In this document: positions 35,789 through 45,182 of the stretch, one piece after another | How the letters are laid out: each line of letters begins with the position of its first letter | Position numbering within the stretch: the stretch's first letter is position 1 | Assembly: GCA_964580185.1 (NCBI GenBank) | Contig: CAZOJQ010000007.1 | Span: 10,644-74,643 of the forward strand | DNA from: CAYWWY01 sp964580185 | GTDB taxonomy: Bacteria; Thermotogota; Thermotogae; MWEM01 | Reading direction: 5' to 3' | DNA length: 64,000 nt | Made by a program: the position numbers and the translations under genes | Notes under the pieces: generated by a model | Database searches by the model: none | Told to the model about the DNA's origin: nothing | What the model saw: the letters and a program-made list of their open reading frames with translations, nothing else

Positions 35789-37186
35789 ATGACCCAAGCG
35801 AGCGTTGGCTATCAAATTTTCCCCGATCGGTTTTGTTGTTCCGAAAAAAAACCCGGCATTTTGAGTTGGGAGCATCCGATTAAACGGAAACCTATGGGTG
35901 CTCATCAGTTGGAGTTTTATGGGGGCGATTTGCGTGGGATCCTATCTAAGATCGAGTATCTTGAATCGCTGGGGATTGAGTTTCTTTTCTTAAACCCGAT
36001 CTTTAAAGCCCAAACAAATCATCGATACGACACAACCGATTTCTTTCAACTTGATCCTCTTTTGGGCACAGAATCGGATTTTCGAAACCTATCCGGCAGT
36101 CTCCATCAATCGGGTATACGGTTGGTTTTGGATGCCGTGTGGAATCATATCGGGCATGAGCATCCCTGGGCCAAAGAGCCCAAACATCGTGATTTCTTGC
36201 TTCATCGCAATGGATCACCAACCGGTTGGTCCAACAGCAATACTCTTCCCGAACTGAATCTCGAAAATCCCCAACTGCGCAATCTGTTGTGGAATGGTCC
36301 GGAATCGGTTGCCCAAAAATGGATGCGGTTGGGCGCCGATGATTGGCGCTTGGATTGCGCCTATGATCTTGGTTTTCGGTATTGCAGAGAAATCACCCAG
36401 GCCATTAAAACCTCCGGAACTCATCGAGCGATCGGCGAAGTGTGGTCTTACCCCGGATTGTGGCTTCAAAACGAAACTTTGGATGGTGTAATGAATTATT
36501 GGTACCGTGAGTTAATCCTTTGCTGGGTAAATGGGGAAATCGACGCCAATACCTTTGTCCAACAGATTGCCCACGCTCAGAAAGATTGTTCATTGGATGG
36601 TTTGTTGAACAGTTGGAACATGCTTTCATCGCACGATACGCCCCGAATCCGTCACCAATTCCCGTTGCATTGGCCTGTAGCCATTGCATGCCAATTCACC
36701 CTTCCCGGAAGCCCGATACTCTATTACGGAGAAGAACTCGGCTTAGTATCCGAAGGAGATCCCTATTGTCGGCAACCCATGCCTTGGGACCGAGTCCACC
36801 AAGACCATCCCGATATCAAGCGATACCAAGAATGGATCCGTCTGTTTCGGGGCAACCCTGCGCTGAACCGAGGAGCCTTCTATCCCGCGCACTCCACGAA
36901 TCCTCATGTATGCGGATTCTGGAGGAAGACCAGCAATATCGCAGACAACATCCTTGTAGTGATTAACGCCTCGGCAAACCCACAGGCATATCGGATATTG
37001 TGCCCAGATTCTTTGATGATGAACAACCACCCCATGCGCGATCGATTCACAGGAACTACTGTTTCAATATCCAATTCAACCATTCGTGGGGAAATCAATC
37101 CCCTCAGTTGCTTTCTCTTTCAGTTCGATCTCCCCGAACAAGGGTACTCTCCGTACAAACGCTTGATTGATGAAGATATCCTCTGA
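35789..37186 (+). CDS. GH13 alpha-amylase-family glycosidase
   Basis: About 465 residues, cytoplasmic (no signal peptide). The four GH13 regions are visible: DAVWNH near residue 115; DWRLDCAYD with the nucleophile Asp near 190; GEVW with the acid/base Glu near 215; and SSHDTPR near 290, in place of the more usual NHD. The beta-alpha barrel starts at once with SVGYQIFPDRF, as in neopullulanase and cyclomaltodextrinase-like enzymes, but the N-terminal CBM34 domain is missing. ATG at 35789 (GGAAGGA seven bases upstream) is preferred over an ATG at 35744, directly after the upstream stop. Probably degrades short maltodextrins or releases the operon's sugar. Confidence 0.88.
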   Translation: MTQASVGYQIFPDRFCCSEKKPGILSWEHPIKRKPMGAHQLEFYGGDLRGILSKIEYLESLGIEFLFLNPIFKAQTNHRYDTTDFFQLDPLLGTESDFRNLSGSLHQSGIRLVLDAVWNHIGHEHPWAKEPKHRDFLLHRNGSPTGWSNSNTLPELNLENPQLRNLLWNGPESVAQKWMRLGADDWRLDCAYDLGFRYCREITQAIKTSGTHRAIGEVWSYPGLWLQNETLDGVMNYWYRELILCWVNGEIDANTFVQQIAHAQKDCSLDGLLNSWNMLSSHDTPRIRHQFPLHWPVAIACQFTLPGSPILYYGEELGLVSEGDPYCRQPMPWDRVHQDHPDIKRYQEWIRLFRGNPALNRGAFYPAHSTNPHVCGFWRKTSNIADNILVVINASANPQAYRILCPDSLMMNNHPMRDRFTGTTVSISNSTIRGEINPLSCFLFQFDLPEQGYSPYKRLIDEDIL

Positions 37187-37241
37187 ACATCGTGCCAATT
37201 TCAGAAGGTATGAACCGATCATGTTTCCCGATTCATACTCT

Positions 37242-37275
37242 AAAAAAGGGACCCGATGGGCCCCTTTTTCTCTTT
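37242..37275 (+). terminator. Intrinsic terminator of the sugar operon
   Basis: An A-rich arm with GGGACCC, loop GAT, and GGGCCCC followed by TTTTTCTCTTT on the plus strand, 55 bases after the GH13 stop. The upstream A run means it may also stop minus-strand transcripts from the nucleotidase gene. Confidence 0.8.
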
Positions 37276-37318
37276 CTTATAAGATCCCCGGAAACGGGGT
37301 TCCTCTTTCTGGAATCTT

Positions 37319-38881
37319 TTACTTTTTCAGCATCCGATGGGAATCGTCGTAATCAGTGATCAATCCTAGATGCTGGATATATTCACCCAGAGAAAATGCA
37401 TCGGAGAAATAGGTGTCATATCCGCGACCAGCGTCTGTCATGGCCTTTAGATTGTTGAACCCGTCTCCTCCCATCGCGACATAATTGTTGGTAACCGCGC
37501 GGTAGGTTTTGTTCAAATCCAAAGGTACACCATCCACCTTAAGATCTTTGACCTGAGCGTTTTCAACGACAAAAGTCAACCCGGAAAAATGCAGGAACGC
37601 TCCTTGTCCCGCAGGGATTGCTGCCGCAATTTCTGCAAGTTCTTTGATTTCAGCGCCAGTCATGGGGATCACGAACAACGTATTCCCAAACGGCTGGACG
37701 GTAAGAACATCGCGGTACGTGATGGGGCCGGCTTGGATCGAAGCGCGAATCCCTCCGCCATTTTGGAATGCGATATCGGCATCGGCTCTCCAACGCATAC
37801 CGTCTGTGATCAAGTTTCCAAGGTTGGTCGTGGTCGATCGAACATTGCCTCTCTCGCCATCCAGAAAGATAGCTGTCTCGCCGATGACTTGATTGAGCGT
37901 CTCGCCACCCAAGGCCATGAAATAGTCCATTACCGCCTTGACTTTCGGATCCTGTGGGATGGGTTTGTACTCGTAGACCAAGACCTGGTTGCCCTGGCTA
38001 TCGGTAACCGCCCGTTGTACGTTGATAGGAAGAAGGGTCCATTCCCAGTGAACAATCTCTCCTTCATGAATAACCAAATCCAACCGTCCCATGTATTTTC
38101 CGTGTTCGCCTGCTTGGGCAATGATGGTATCATTGATGACAACCGCTTCTCTCATCAGAGTATGACTGTGGCCGTCGATAATGATGTCCAAACCGTTCAC
38201 TCCGGCTGCAACCTCGTTGGAGGTACGGCCACCGGATCGTCCCTCAACCCCATATCCGATATGAGCCAAAGCAACAACAAGGTCCGCTTCTTCTTTTAGT
38301 TGAGGAACCAAGGCTTGAGACAGTTTCACTTCATCCTCAAACCACCAGGTATCGAGGTAAATGGGTTCCAACACTTCAGTATCTTTCGTGGTCAGACCAT
38401 AGACTGCCACGCGAAAATCGCCAAAATCTCGAATGATATATGGGGTAACTGGGTTTTCGTTGTTCTCGTCAAACAGGTTGGCGCTAATTACGGGCATCTG
38501 CAGCAAAGCCATCTGCCGGTTCAGCACGTCGCGATCTTTGTCGAACTCGTGGTTCCCCAAGACAACCGCATCAAACCCAATCATGTTCATACCCACAATA
38601 TCAGGTATGGCATCCAACTGGTCCGATTCGGGCACCCCTGTGTTGAAGTCTCCAGCGTGCATTACTAGGACATGGCCCCCGTACGCTTTCACTTCTGCGC
38701 GGATCTCATCGATCAAAGTGGACATGGCTGCCCATCCTCCGACATGATTGCCCGCACCATACTGGATTGGCCAGCTTCTCCCATGGGTGTCATTAACATG
38801 GAGAATCGTCAGGTAGGACATCCCCATTAAAATCGAACTGCTCAACACCACAACCATCAGTACAAACAACAGTTTCTTCAT
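37319..38881 (-). CDS. Secreted 5'-nucleotidase / 2',3'-cyclic phosphodiesterase (UshA-like)
   Basis: Exported metallophosphoesterase of 520 residues that releases nucleosides and phosphate from nucleotides outside the cytoplasm. Signal peptide at 1-20 (LLFVLMVVVLSSSILMG). The N-terminal dimetal domain carries ILHVNDTHGR, VMHAGDFNTG, LGNHEFDKD and DGHSHTL. The C-terminal 5'-nucleotidase domain has NLITDGMRWRADADI then NGGGIRASI near 350-380 and a GGDGFNN substrate loop. ATG at 38881 is chosen for its GGAGGG; the frame is open 16 codons further upstream but that reads through the promoter. Stand-alone gene. Confidence 0.93.
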   Translation of the reverse strand: MKKLLFVLMVVVLSSSILMGMSYLTILHVNDTHGRSWPIQYGAGNHVGGWAAMSTLIDEIRAEVKAYGGHVLVMHAGDFNTGVPESDQLDAIPDIVGMNMIGFDAVVLGNHEFDKDRDVLNRQMALLQMPVISANLFDENNENPVTPYIIRDFGDFRVAVYGLTTKDTEVLEPIYLDTWWFEDEVKLSQALVPQLKEEADLVVALAHIGYGVEGRSGGRTSNEVAAGVNGLDIIIDGHSHTLMREAVVINDTIIAQAGEHGKYMGRLDLVIHEGEIVHWEWTLLPINVQRAVTDSQGNQVLVYEYKPIPQDPKVKAVMDYFMALGGETLNQVIGETAIFLDGERGNVRSTTTNLGNLITDGMRWRADADIAFQNGGGIRASIQAGPITYRDVLTVQPFGNTLFVIPMTGAEIKELAEIAAAIPAGQGAFLHFSGLTFVVENAQVKDLKVDGVPLDLNKTYRAVTNNYVAMGGDGFNNLKAMTDAGRGYDTYFSDAFSLGEYIQHLGLITDYDDSHRMLKK

Positions 38882-38917
38882 GTGTTTCCCTCCTTTTTGG
38901 TATGGTATGTTGGAATC

Positions 38918-38926
38918 ATTATACCA
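38918..38926 (-). promoter_or_regulatory. Predicted extended -10 promoter for the 5'-nucleotidase
   Basis: Minus-strand TGGTATAAT, 37 bases before the nucleotidase ATG and beginning 14 bases after the rho stop. Confidence 0.65.
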
Positions 38927-38939
38927 CAAAACGCACTCA

Positions 38940-40568
38940 TCATCTCCCTCTCTCTTTATTTAGCAAGGCGAGGAAGAATTCATTGGAAGAGGTCTCCTTC
39001 ATTTTGCGCAGAATCAGGTTCAAACCCTCTTCTTCGCTCATGGATGTAAGCATTTTTCTCAAAACCCATACTTTTCGTAATGTATCAGGCGATAGCAGGA
39101 GTTCTTCACGGCGCGTACCTGATAGATTGAGATCAATGGCGGGGAAAATTCTCTTGTTGGAAAGCTGCCGAGATAGAAGGAGTTCCATATTTCCTGTTCC
39201 CTTGAACTCTTCAAAGATGACTTCATCCATCTTGCTTCCTGTTTCTACCAGGGCTGTCGCAATAATGGTCAAACTCCCTCCATCTTCGATGTTTCGGGCT
39301 GCTCCAAAAAAGTGCTTGGGGCCATACAAAGCTTTGGGATCCACTCCACCTGAGAGCAGTTTGCCGCTGGAGGGCACCACATTGTTATACGCCCGAGCCA
39401 ATCGGGTGATGCTGTCCAAAAGAATCACCACATGATATTTGTACTCCACCAATCGCTTGGCCATTTCTAGAGCCAACTCAGCCACTCGGATTTGTTTATC
39501 GGGTTGCATGTCGAACGGGGCTGCAATCACTTGCGCATCGGCTGTGCGGGTAATATCGGTTACTTCCTCCGGACGTTCATCGATCAACAACACGATTCGA
39601 ATCGTTTCGGGGTGGTTTTGAGCAATTCCGTTGGCCATGTCTCTTAGCAAAATGGTCTTTCCCGCTTTCGGGGGAGCAACAATCAACCCTCTTTGCCCTC
39701 TTCCGATGGGACAGAAAAGATCGATAATGCGGGAACTGTAGGGGGTTGGTTCATATTCCAGCTGGAACTTCTCGGTGGGGTAAATGGGAGTCAGGTTTTC
39801 AAAGTTGACCCGTTCATACACATACTCGGGTGGACGATGATTGATCCCTTCCACCCGTAGGAGCGCAAAGAATTTTTCCCCTTCTTTGGGAGCGCGTACC
39901 TGACCTGAAACCAAATCCCCCGCATTCAGGTTGAACTTTCGGATCTGAGACTGAGACACATAGATATCTTCATTATTGCCCGGCAATAGATTTCCCGTAC
40001 GCAGAAACCCATATCCTTCGGGTTGGATGATATCCAGTACCCCTTCGTTGAAGAAATACCCAAAGCTTTTGGCTTGCGCCTGTAGGATCTGGAAGATCAG
40101 TTCGCGTTTTCGCATGCGTGTATATCCAGCAACATCGAACTTCCGAGCCAGAACATACAAATCTTTGATGTTTGCATGATCCAAACTACGGACATCGATC
40201 TCCAACTCGCGAATTTCGTCGCGCCGCTCATTTCCATTGCTATGGCGATCTTGATTAGAGAACCCGCCTCTCACAGGACGTTTGGCCGCAGCGTCTACAT
40301 CAAAAATCGATTCGATCTTTTTTTGCGGTGATGGATCATCAATGGGAGGGGTGGCTTGGCTCTCTGCTTGATTATCCTTGATTTCCAGCGGTGCCTCTTC
40401 TGGTTCGGGTTCTTTGGTCGCCGGTTTACCCCGCTGTTGAGTCCGTTCCCTAGCGCTGTTTTGCTCCTTCGTAGTCTTTTTCCTTGGTTTCGTAGCCCCA
40501 GGCTTTTCCGTTGATTCCAGTGGGTTCGGATTTTCTTGCTGACCTTCTTCTTTCTTTTTCCTGGGCAA
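38940..40568 (-). CDS. rho: Transcription termination factor Rho
   Basis: Hexameric RNA-dependent ATPase that ends transcription. The C-terminal ~420 residues are standard: Rho N helix region (IKDLYVLARKFDVAGYTRMRK), cold-shock RNA-binding fold (EGYGFLRTGNLLPG), Walker A APPKAGKTILLRD near 304, Walker B VVILLDSITRLARAYN near 385 and a C-terminal VWVLRKML motif. The first ~115 residues are an added low-complexity tail of Lys, Glu, Pro and Gln, disordered and highly charged. TTG start supported by GGAGGGG six bases upstream. Confidence 0.97.
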   Translation of the reverse strand: MPRKKKEEGQQENPNPLESTEKPGATKPRKKTTKEQNSARERTQQRGKPATKEPEPEEAPLEIKDNQAESQATPPIDDPSPQKKIESIFDVDAAAKRPVRGGFSNQDRHSNGNERRDEIRELEIDVRSLDHANIKDLYVLARKFDVAGYTRMRKRELIFQILQAQAKSFGYFFNEGVLDIIQPEGYGFLRTGNLLPGNNEDIYVSQSQIRKFNLNAGDLVSGQVRAPKEGEKFFALLRVEGINHRPPEYVYERVNFENLTPIYPTEKFQLEYEPTPYSSRIIDLFCPIGRGQRGLIVAPPKAGKTILLRDMANGIAQNHPETIRIVLLIDERPEEVTDITRTADAQVIAAPFDMQPDKQIRVAELALEMAKRLVEYKYHVVILLDSITRLARAYNNVVPSSGKLLSGGVDPKALYGPKHFFGAARNIEDGGSLTIIATALVETGSKMDEVIFEEFKGTGNMELLLSRQLSNKRIFPAIDLNLSGTRREELLLSPDTLRKVWVLRKMLTSMSEEEGLNLILRKMKETSSNEFFLALLNKERGR

Positions 40569-40632
40569 ATAACTCCCCTCCTATATTCCAAGATGAATTC
40601 AATCACGGTACAGAATGATCCATAAGAAAACA

Positions 40633-40641
40633 TGGTATAAT
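40633..40641 (+). promoter_or_regulatory. Predicted extended -10 promoter for the clostripain-family gene
   Basis: TGGTATAAT on the plus strand, 163 bases before the ATG at 40805. The resulting leader of about 155 bases has no recognisable riboswitch or peptide. Confidence 0.5.
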
Positions 40642-40804
40642 GCTATTGAGGGCATCTTGATTCTTGCCATGCGGTCAAAGCTTTCATTGGAGTAATCATC
40701 CGTAGATAAGAATAATCGGATTCTTTTCTCAGTGGATCCATATGATGGGGGTTCTGAGATTGATATCCGCAGTATGCATACATGAAGGAAAATGAGGTTT
40801 CTGG

Positions 40805-42307
40805 ATGGAGATCGGTCAAAAACAGTATTCTTCAATCCGTACTATTATAACATGTTTTTTCCTTTTGTCAATACTCCTGTCAGGATGCGCAACCCTCAAC
40901 CAACCATTTACCGTTCCCGTTTTTGCGGAATCGATCGATCGATCCACCATGGTACCGACCATTATCCCGTTTGATATAGAAACTCCGCCTTCTCCGGGGT
41001 TCCGGGTCGCATTCTTGGAAAATGGGGCAACTCAAACCTCTTTGGAAGGAAATCAATGGTCGGAAATCAATGGGCGCGGAACGCAGGATCACTACCGATT
41101 CGACCGAGTAGGTGTTTATGAATGGAAGGCACTCATTTTTCAAGGAGATGACCTTTATGCGGAGCAAACGGTCACCATATCGGTTCAACCAACTCCTTGG
41201 GCGCTATTTCTATGGTTGGCTGCCGATAATAACCTCTCCGATCCACCATTCCAGCTAGATCGGAACAACCTGAATGAATTGAAACGAGCGGGTTCGGATG
41301 TAGGTGTTCTAGTAATGTGGGATCGCCAAGAAGATCAAGGCCCTGATCAATTGCTCCTTCTTTCTTATGATCGGGATTGGGTGCCTCTCCGAACCTTTGA
41401 TCACAATGTGAACTCGGGAGATATCCGTTTTTTTGAAGCTTGTTTCGCTACGTATCTCGCTTTTGAAACCTCCCGAAAGGCCGTGATCTTTTGGAATCAT
41501 GGGTCAGGTTGGATCATCGCGCCCAATCAACCGCGTGCGATCGCCCAAGATCGGCCAACCGGATGGTGGATCAATATTCCTGACCTTGCTCAGAGCCTCT
41601 CGCACTCTCTTGAAACCCATAATGGCATTCAACTGGATATCCTCGGCATGGATGCCTGTTACATGGGAGCAGTTGAAATCGCGTATGAGTTGGGGCGAGT
41701 AACTGATTACCTGATCCTGTCTTCAACGACTGAACCCACGGATGGATGGGATTATCTTTTTCTGGAAGGCATCGAACGATCTCACGACCCGGTTCGCTTC
41801 GGTACAGCATTGATTGATGCCTATTTCAGCAAACGCTCAGCAAACTATCATGGAGACATGAGCCTTGCTATGATCCGCGCAGATAGTTTACCAAGGCTTG
41901 CGGAAGGATTTGATCAGCTTTCGCAGACAATCCTTGATTCGACTCCGAACGAACGGGAAACCATTCGTACAGCATTGAACCAAACCCCATTTCTCCATCC
42001 CAACAACCATGCTTTTGGTGTGGACGCGGGAATTTTGGCGCAAATCCTACTCAATCGCCTCCCCCATGAACAAGTGGTTCGAACGAACGTCAAAGAGATT
42101 GTGGAAGCCATGGAACAGGCCGTAGTATATGAAAGAACCCGTTATATGGGTACAATCGTCGACACCCCTTCGGGAATCAGCGTTTATCTTCCTCATCAAG
42201 GGTTTACTTCACGATGGATGAATCAATACCGCCAGTATCAGTTTGCCCAAGAGACGCTTTGGGATGAGATGATTGTTCAATTCTATGGTGAAGATTCCAA
42301 CGATTGA
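40805..42307 (+). CDS. Clostripain-family (C11) lipoprotein cysteine peptidase
   Basis: A 500-residue surface protease. Signal segment and lipobox LLSGC place the lipidated cysteine at residue 28. After a beta-sandwich-like region (about 50-130), the caspase-fold peptidase begins at FLWLAADNN. The catalytic His is in FWNHGSGW near 232 and the catalytic Cys in GMDACYMGAVE near 285, both intact. C11 enzymes cut after Arg or Lys and are often calcium-activated. It has its own upstream promoter and converges on the molybdenum hydroxylase operon with only 11 bases between stops. Likely role: extracellular protein digestion feeding peptide uptake. Confidence 0.92.
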   Translation: MEIGQKQYSSIRTIITCFFLLSILLSGCATLNQPFTVPVFAESIDRSTMVPTIIPFDIETPPSPGFRVAFLENGATQTSLEGNQWSEINGRGTQDHYRFDRVGVYEWKALIFQGDDLYAEQTVTISVQPTPWALFLWLAADNNLSDPPFQLDRNNLNELKRAGSDVGVLVMWDRQEDQGPDQLLLLSYDRDWVPLRTFDHNVNSGDIRFFEACFATYLAFETSRKAVIFWNHGSGWIIAPNQPRAIAQDRPTGWWINIPDLAQSLSHSLETHNGIQLDILGMDACYMGAVEIAYELGRVTDYLILSSTTEPTDGWDYLFLEGIERSHDPVRFGTALIDAYFSKRSANYHGDMSLAMIRADSLPRLAEGFDQLSQTILDSTPNERETIRTALNQTPFLHPNNHAFGVDAGILAQILLNRLPHEQVVRTNVKEIVEAMEQAVVYERTRYMGTIVDTPSGISVYLPHQGFTSRWMNQYRQYQFAQETLWDEMIVQFYGEDSND

Positions 42308-42318
42308 CAACCCTCCGA

Positions 42319-44685
42319 TCAATCGTAGTAGTCCGTTTCTCCTCGTTTTGCCGCTTGAATTGCCCCATACACGCGCTCTCGAGACAAAGGATACTGGTGA
42401 ATCCGTATTCCCAACGCGTTGAAGAGGGCATTATTGATCGCAGGGGCCGGAGAGATCATCGAATGTTCCCCCACCCCTCGATTTCCGTAGGGAGAAAGAG
42501 CTTCAGGCGTTTCTTCCCAAAAGACATCCATTTCGAAATTGGCGTCTTTGGTTGTGGCGATCTTGTAATCGGTAAAGTCAGGATTGAGCAGTTTTCCATC
42601 GGCGTTGTAATAGATCCCTTCCATCAAAGCGGCCGATACCCCTTGAACGGTTCCTCCTTCAATCTGCCCGCGCACATTGATTGGGCTGATGGCCTTCCCC
42701 ACATCGTACCCTGCTGCAATCTTGTGGATGATAACCTCTCCGGTCCCCTCAACGACTTCCAAATCCACACCCACAGCCCCTAGGGTGAAGTGAACTACGC
42801 TTTTCGGTGATTGGCCCGTTTCCGCGTCTGGGTAAACCACATCAGGTGGAATAAATCGCCCCTTACCGATGATCGGACCCCCTTTCAATACCCCATCTGG
42901 CATGAGAAATCCATTGGTCATCTTCTGATCCAGAGGCTCCTTGCGCTCCAAACGCTTACAAAAGACCATTCCGTCTTCGATCCTCAGGTCTTGGGGTTCT
43001 GCCTGCCAACACTCTGCATAGAGCTGAAGGATCTGTTCGCGCGCATCGATCGCGGCCCGTTTCACCGCCATGCCCATGGACCAACAACTGCGGGAAGCAA
43101 CGGTTTGCCAATCATAGGGATGGCTTTGCGTATCCGGGAAGGAACATCGGATCTGGCCATACGGAATCCCCAATTCTTCGGAGACAATCTGAGCATACGC
43201 TGTATAGGCACCCTGACCCATATCCATGGTCGCTGCCAGCACTTCCACTGTACCGTCTCCATTCACTTTCACAATGGCAGAAGAGGATGCGTCTGCGGGC
43301 ATCGCTGGCGCTTTTATGGCAAAGGCGATTCCTTTCCCGCGTTTGCGGCCCGAGGTCGTTGGCTCTGTCTGTTCCCCGAATCCAATCCGTTCTTTGACTT
43401 GTTCAGAAATTTGTTCCAATCCATGGGGCGCCATGGGCATTCCTGTACAGGTAGGAAGTCCTTCTTTGAGCATATTGATTGTCCGGAAGGTCAAAGGATC
43501 CATATTCAATTTCCGAGCAGCAATATCAACGACTACTTCCATCGCGCTCATCAGTTCGGGAAGCCCAAACCCACGATACGCACCCCCAAAAGGCTTGTGG
43601 GTATATACTGCATAGCAATCGGTGTGCACGTTGGGGATGTAATAGGTGCCCGTTGAGGTGTATCCTGCGCTCCGAACCGGATTGGCACCATACTCTGCAG
43701 AGATTCCGGTATCGAAATAGAATGTATTGTGAATCCCTGTTATTTTCCCGTCTTTTTTTACGCCGATCTTGATTCGCGCAACATAAGCTTGACGGACCCA
43801 TGAAGAGAGCATAACCTCTTCTCGTGGGACGAAGAGTTTGACCGGACGGCCTCGGGCTTTTGGATGGGTGGAAGCGCTTAAACAAAGGGCTTCGATGGTC
43901 ATGCCCGCTTTCCCACCAAAACCCCCTCCAATGGGAGGCGCTATGACTCGGATCTTGTTTTGGGGCATCTTCATACCATCCGCCAAAATCTCCCGCACCG
44001 CAAAGGCGGACTGGGCAGCGGTCCAAACCGTTATCTCTCCGGTTCCTAGGTCTTGTTGAGAAATGCAACAATGGGTTTCCAGGAAACCATGCGCAATTTG
44101 GGGACAACGCACCTCTTCTTCAACGATGAAGTCCGCTTCTGCAAAAGCCTGTTCAACATTTCCGCGCCGTATTTTGAACCAATTCCCTAAATTGGTTCCT
44201 GGTTGCGGATTAAGAAAGCTAACTTTCTCGTATTGGCCCAGTTCTGGGTGGACTAAAATCGACGAATCTGTCGCCGCTTGCACAGGATCCAAAACCGAGG
44301 GCATGGGTTTGTACTTCACGTTCACTTTGCCAAGCGCCTGTTCGGCAATCTCTTCGCTCTCAGCCACCACAAGGGCCACGGGTTCTCCAATGTATCGGGC
44401 CTGATCCACCGCAATCGGATAGCGATCTTTGAGGTATAGACCAAACCGATGGGGGAAATCCGTACCGATTACTACGAACCGGACCCCTTCCATTTTCATT
44501 GCCTCTGATGCATCGATCGACAGAATTTGCGCGCAAGCGTAGGGAGATCGAACAGGTCGAGCGTGTAATAGATGATTTCCAAAAAAAAGATCATCGGTGT
44601 ACTGCAGGGTACCGACCGCCTTCTGGTCATCGTACTGACGGTTGACAGTAGCGCCGATGCCTGTTTTGCTGGATGTTTGCTTCAT
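42319..44685 (-). CDS. Molybdenum hydroxylase large subunit (xanthine dehydrogenase family)
   Basis: Molybdopterin-binding catalytic subunit, 788 residues. Motifs include PIGGGFGGKAG near 250, FGGAYRGFGLPE near 362 (the AYRGFG form of the xanthine dehydrogenase/aldehyde oxidase group, not the CODH form), MDMGQGAYT near 475, and the active-site Glu in NRGVGEHSM near 740. Acts with the FAD and 2Fe-2S subunits encoded next to it, in overlapping ATGA order. Substrate may be xanthine, hypoxanthine, nicotinate or another N-heterocycle or aldehyde; the cyclase-family hydrolase and DUF1116 genes upstream favour an N-heterocycle. Confidence 0.93.
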   Translation of the reverse strand: MKQTSSKTGIGATVNRQYDDQKAVGTLQYTDDLFFGNHLLHARPVRSPYACAQILSIDASEAMKMEGVRFVVIGTDFPHRFGLYLKDRYPIAVDQARYIGEPVALVVAESEEIAEQALGKVNVKYKPMPSVLDPVQAATDSSILVHPELGQYEKVSFLNPQPGTNLGNWFKIRRGNVEQAFAEADFIVEEEVRCPQIAHGFLETHCCISQQDLGTGEITVWTAAQSAFAVREILADGMKMPQNKIRVIAPPIGGGFGGKAGMTIEALCLSASTHPKARGRPVKLFVPREEVMLSSWVRQAYVARIKIGVKKDGKITGIHNTFYFDTGISAEYGANPVRSAGYTSTGTYYIPNVHTDCYAVYTHKPFGGAYRGFGLPELMSAMEVVVDIAARKLNMDPLTFRTINMLKEGLPTCTGMPMAPHGLEQISEQVKERIGFGEQTEPTTSGRKRGKGIAFAIKAPAMPADASSSAIVKVNGDGTVEVLAATMDMGQGAYTAYAQIVSEELGIPYGQIRCSFPDTQSHPYDWQTVASRSCWSMGMAVKRAAIDAREQILQLYAECWQAEPQDLRIEDGMVFCKRLERKEPLDQKMTNGFLMPDGVLKGGPIIGKGRFIPPDVVYPDAETGQSPKSVVHFTLGAVGVDLEVVEGTGEVIIHKIAAGYDVGKAISPINVRGQIEGGTVQGVSAALMEGIYYNADGKLLNPDFTDYKIATTKDANFEMDVFWEETPEALSPYGNRGVGEHSMISPAPAINNALFNALGIRIHQYPLSRERVYGAIQAAKRGETDYYD

Positions 44686-45182
44686 GATTCTCCCTCCTTT
44701 TCCCGAGGGGCATCAAAGATCTTCGAGACTTTTTCGACGGCCCGAACAATGCTGGAATAACCAGTGCATCGGCAGAGATTTCCACTTAGTCCATCCATAA
44801 TCTCCTCTTTTGAAGGGTGGGGATGTTCCATCAGAAGGGCATAGGTAGCCATGATCATCCCTGGAGTGCAAAATCCGCACTGAATGGCCCCTTCTTCGAT
44901 AAATGCTTGTTGGATGGGGTGAAGCTTTGAACCCATGGTCACCAATCCTTCTGAGGTCAATACCTCTTTTCCTTCCACTTCTCGGGCAAGAATCATACAT
45001 GACTTATAGGCTTTTGATGCGATCAAGACTGTGCATGCTCCGCACTCCCCCTCTTCGCATCCTCGTTTGACGCTGGTCGCACCCAGTTCTCGTAAAGCGC
45101 GAAGCAGAGTCTGCCCGTCTTCCACTTCCATCTGGGTTGGTTGATGATTGAGAACAAACCGGACTCGATATCGGCTCATCAT
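44682..45182 (-). CDS. Molybdenum hydroxylase 2Fe-2S subunit
   Basis: A 166-residue electron-transfer subunit. The N-terminal plant-type ferredoxin domain has CEEGECGACTVL, with a further Cys in KSCMILA; the C-terminal all-alpha domain has IQCGFCTPGM and GNLCRCTGY. All eight cluster cysteines are present. Start is one of two adjacent ATG codons (45180-45182 or the next). Overlaps the FAD subunit gene upstream and the large subunit gene downstream by four bases each. Confidence 0.96.
   Translation of the reverse strand: MMSRYRVRFVLNHQPTQMEVEDGQTLLRALRELGATSVKRGCEEGECGACTVLIASKAYKSCMILAREVEGKEVLTSEGLVTMGSKLHPIQQAFIEEGAIQCGFCTPGMIMATYALLMEHPHPSKEEIMDGLSGNLCRCTGYSSIVRAVEKVSKIFDAPREKEGES

Noticed and set aside
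40642..40804. Possible riboswitch in the 155-base leader of the clostripain-family gene
   Set aside because: I found no known aptamer core or terminator/antiterminator pair.
42811..43656. Plus-strand open frame of about 281 codons opposite the molybdenum hydroxylase
   Set aside because: Lies wholly inside a conserved gene and has no start signals or protein features.
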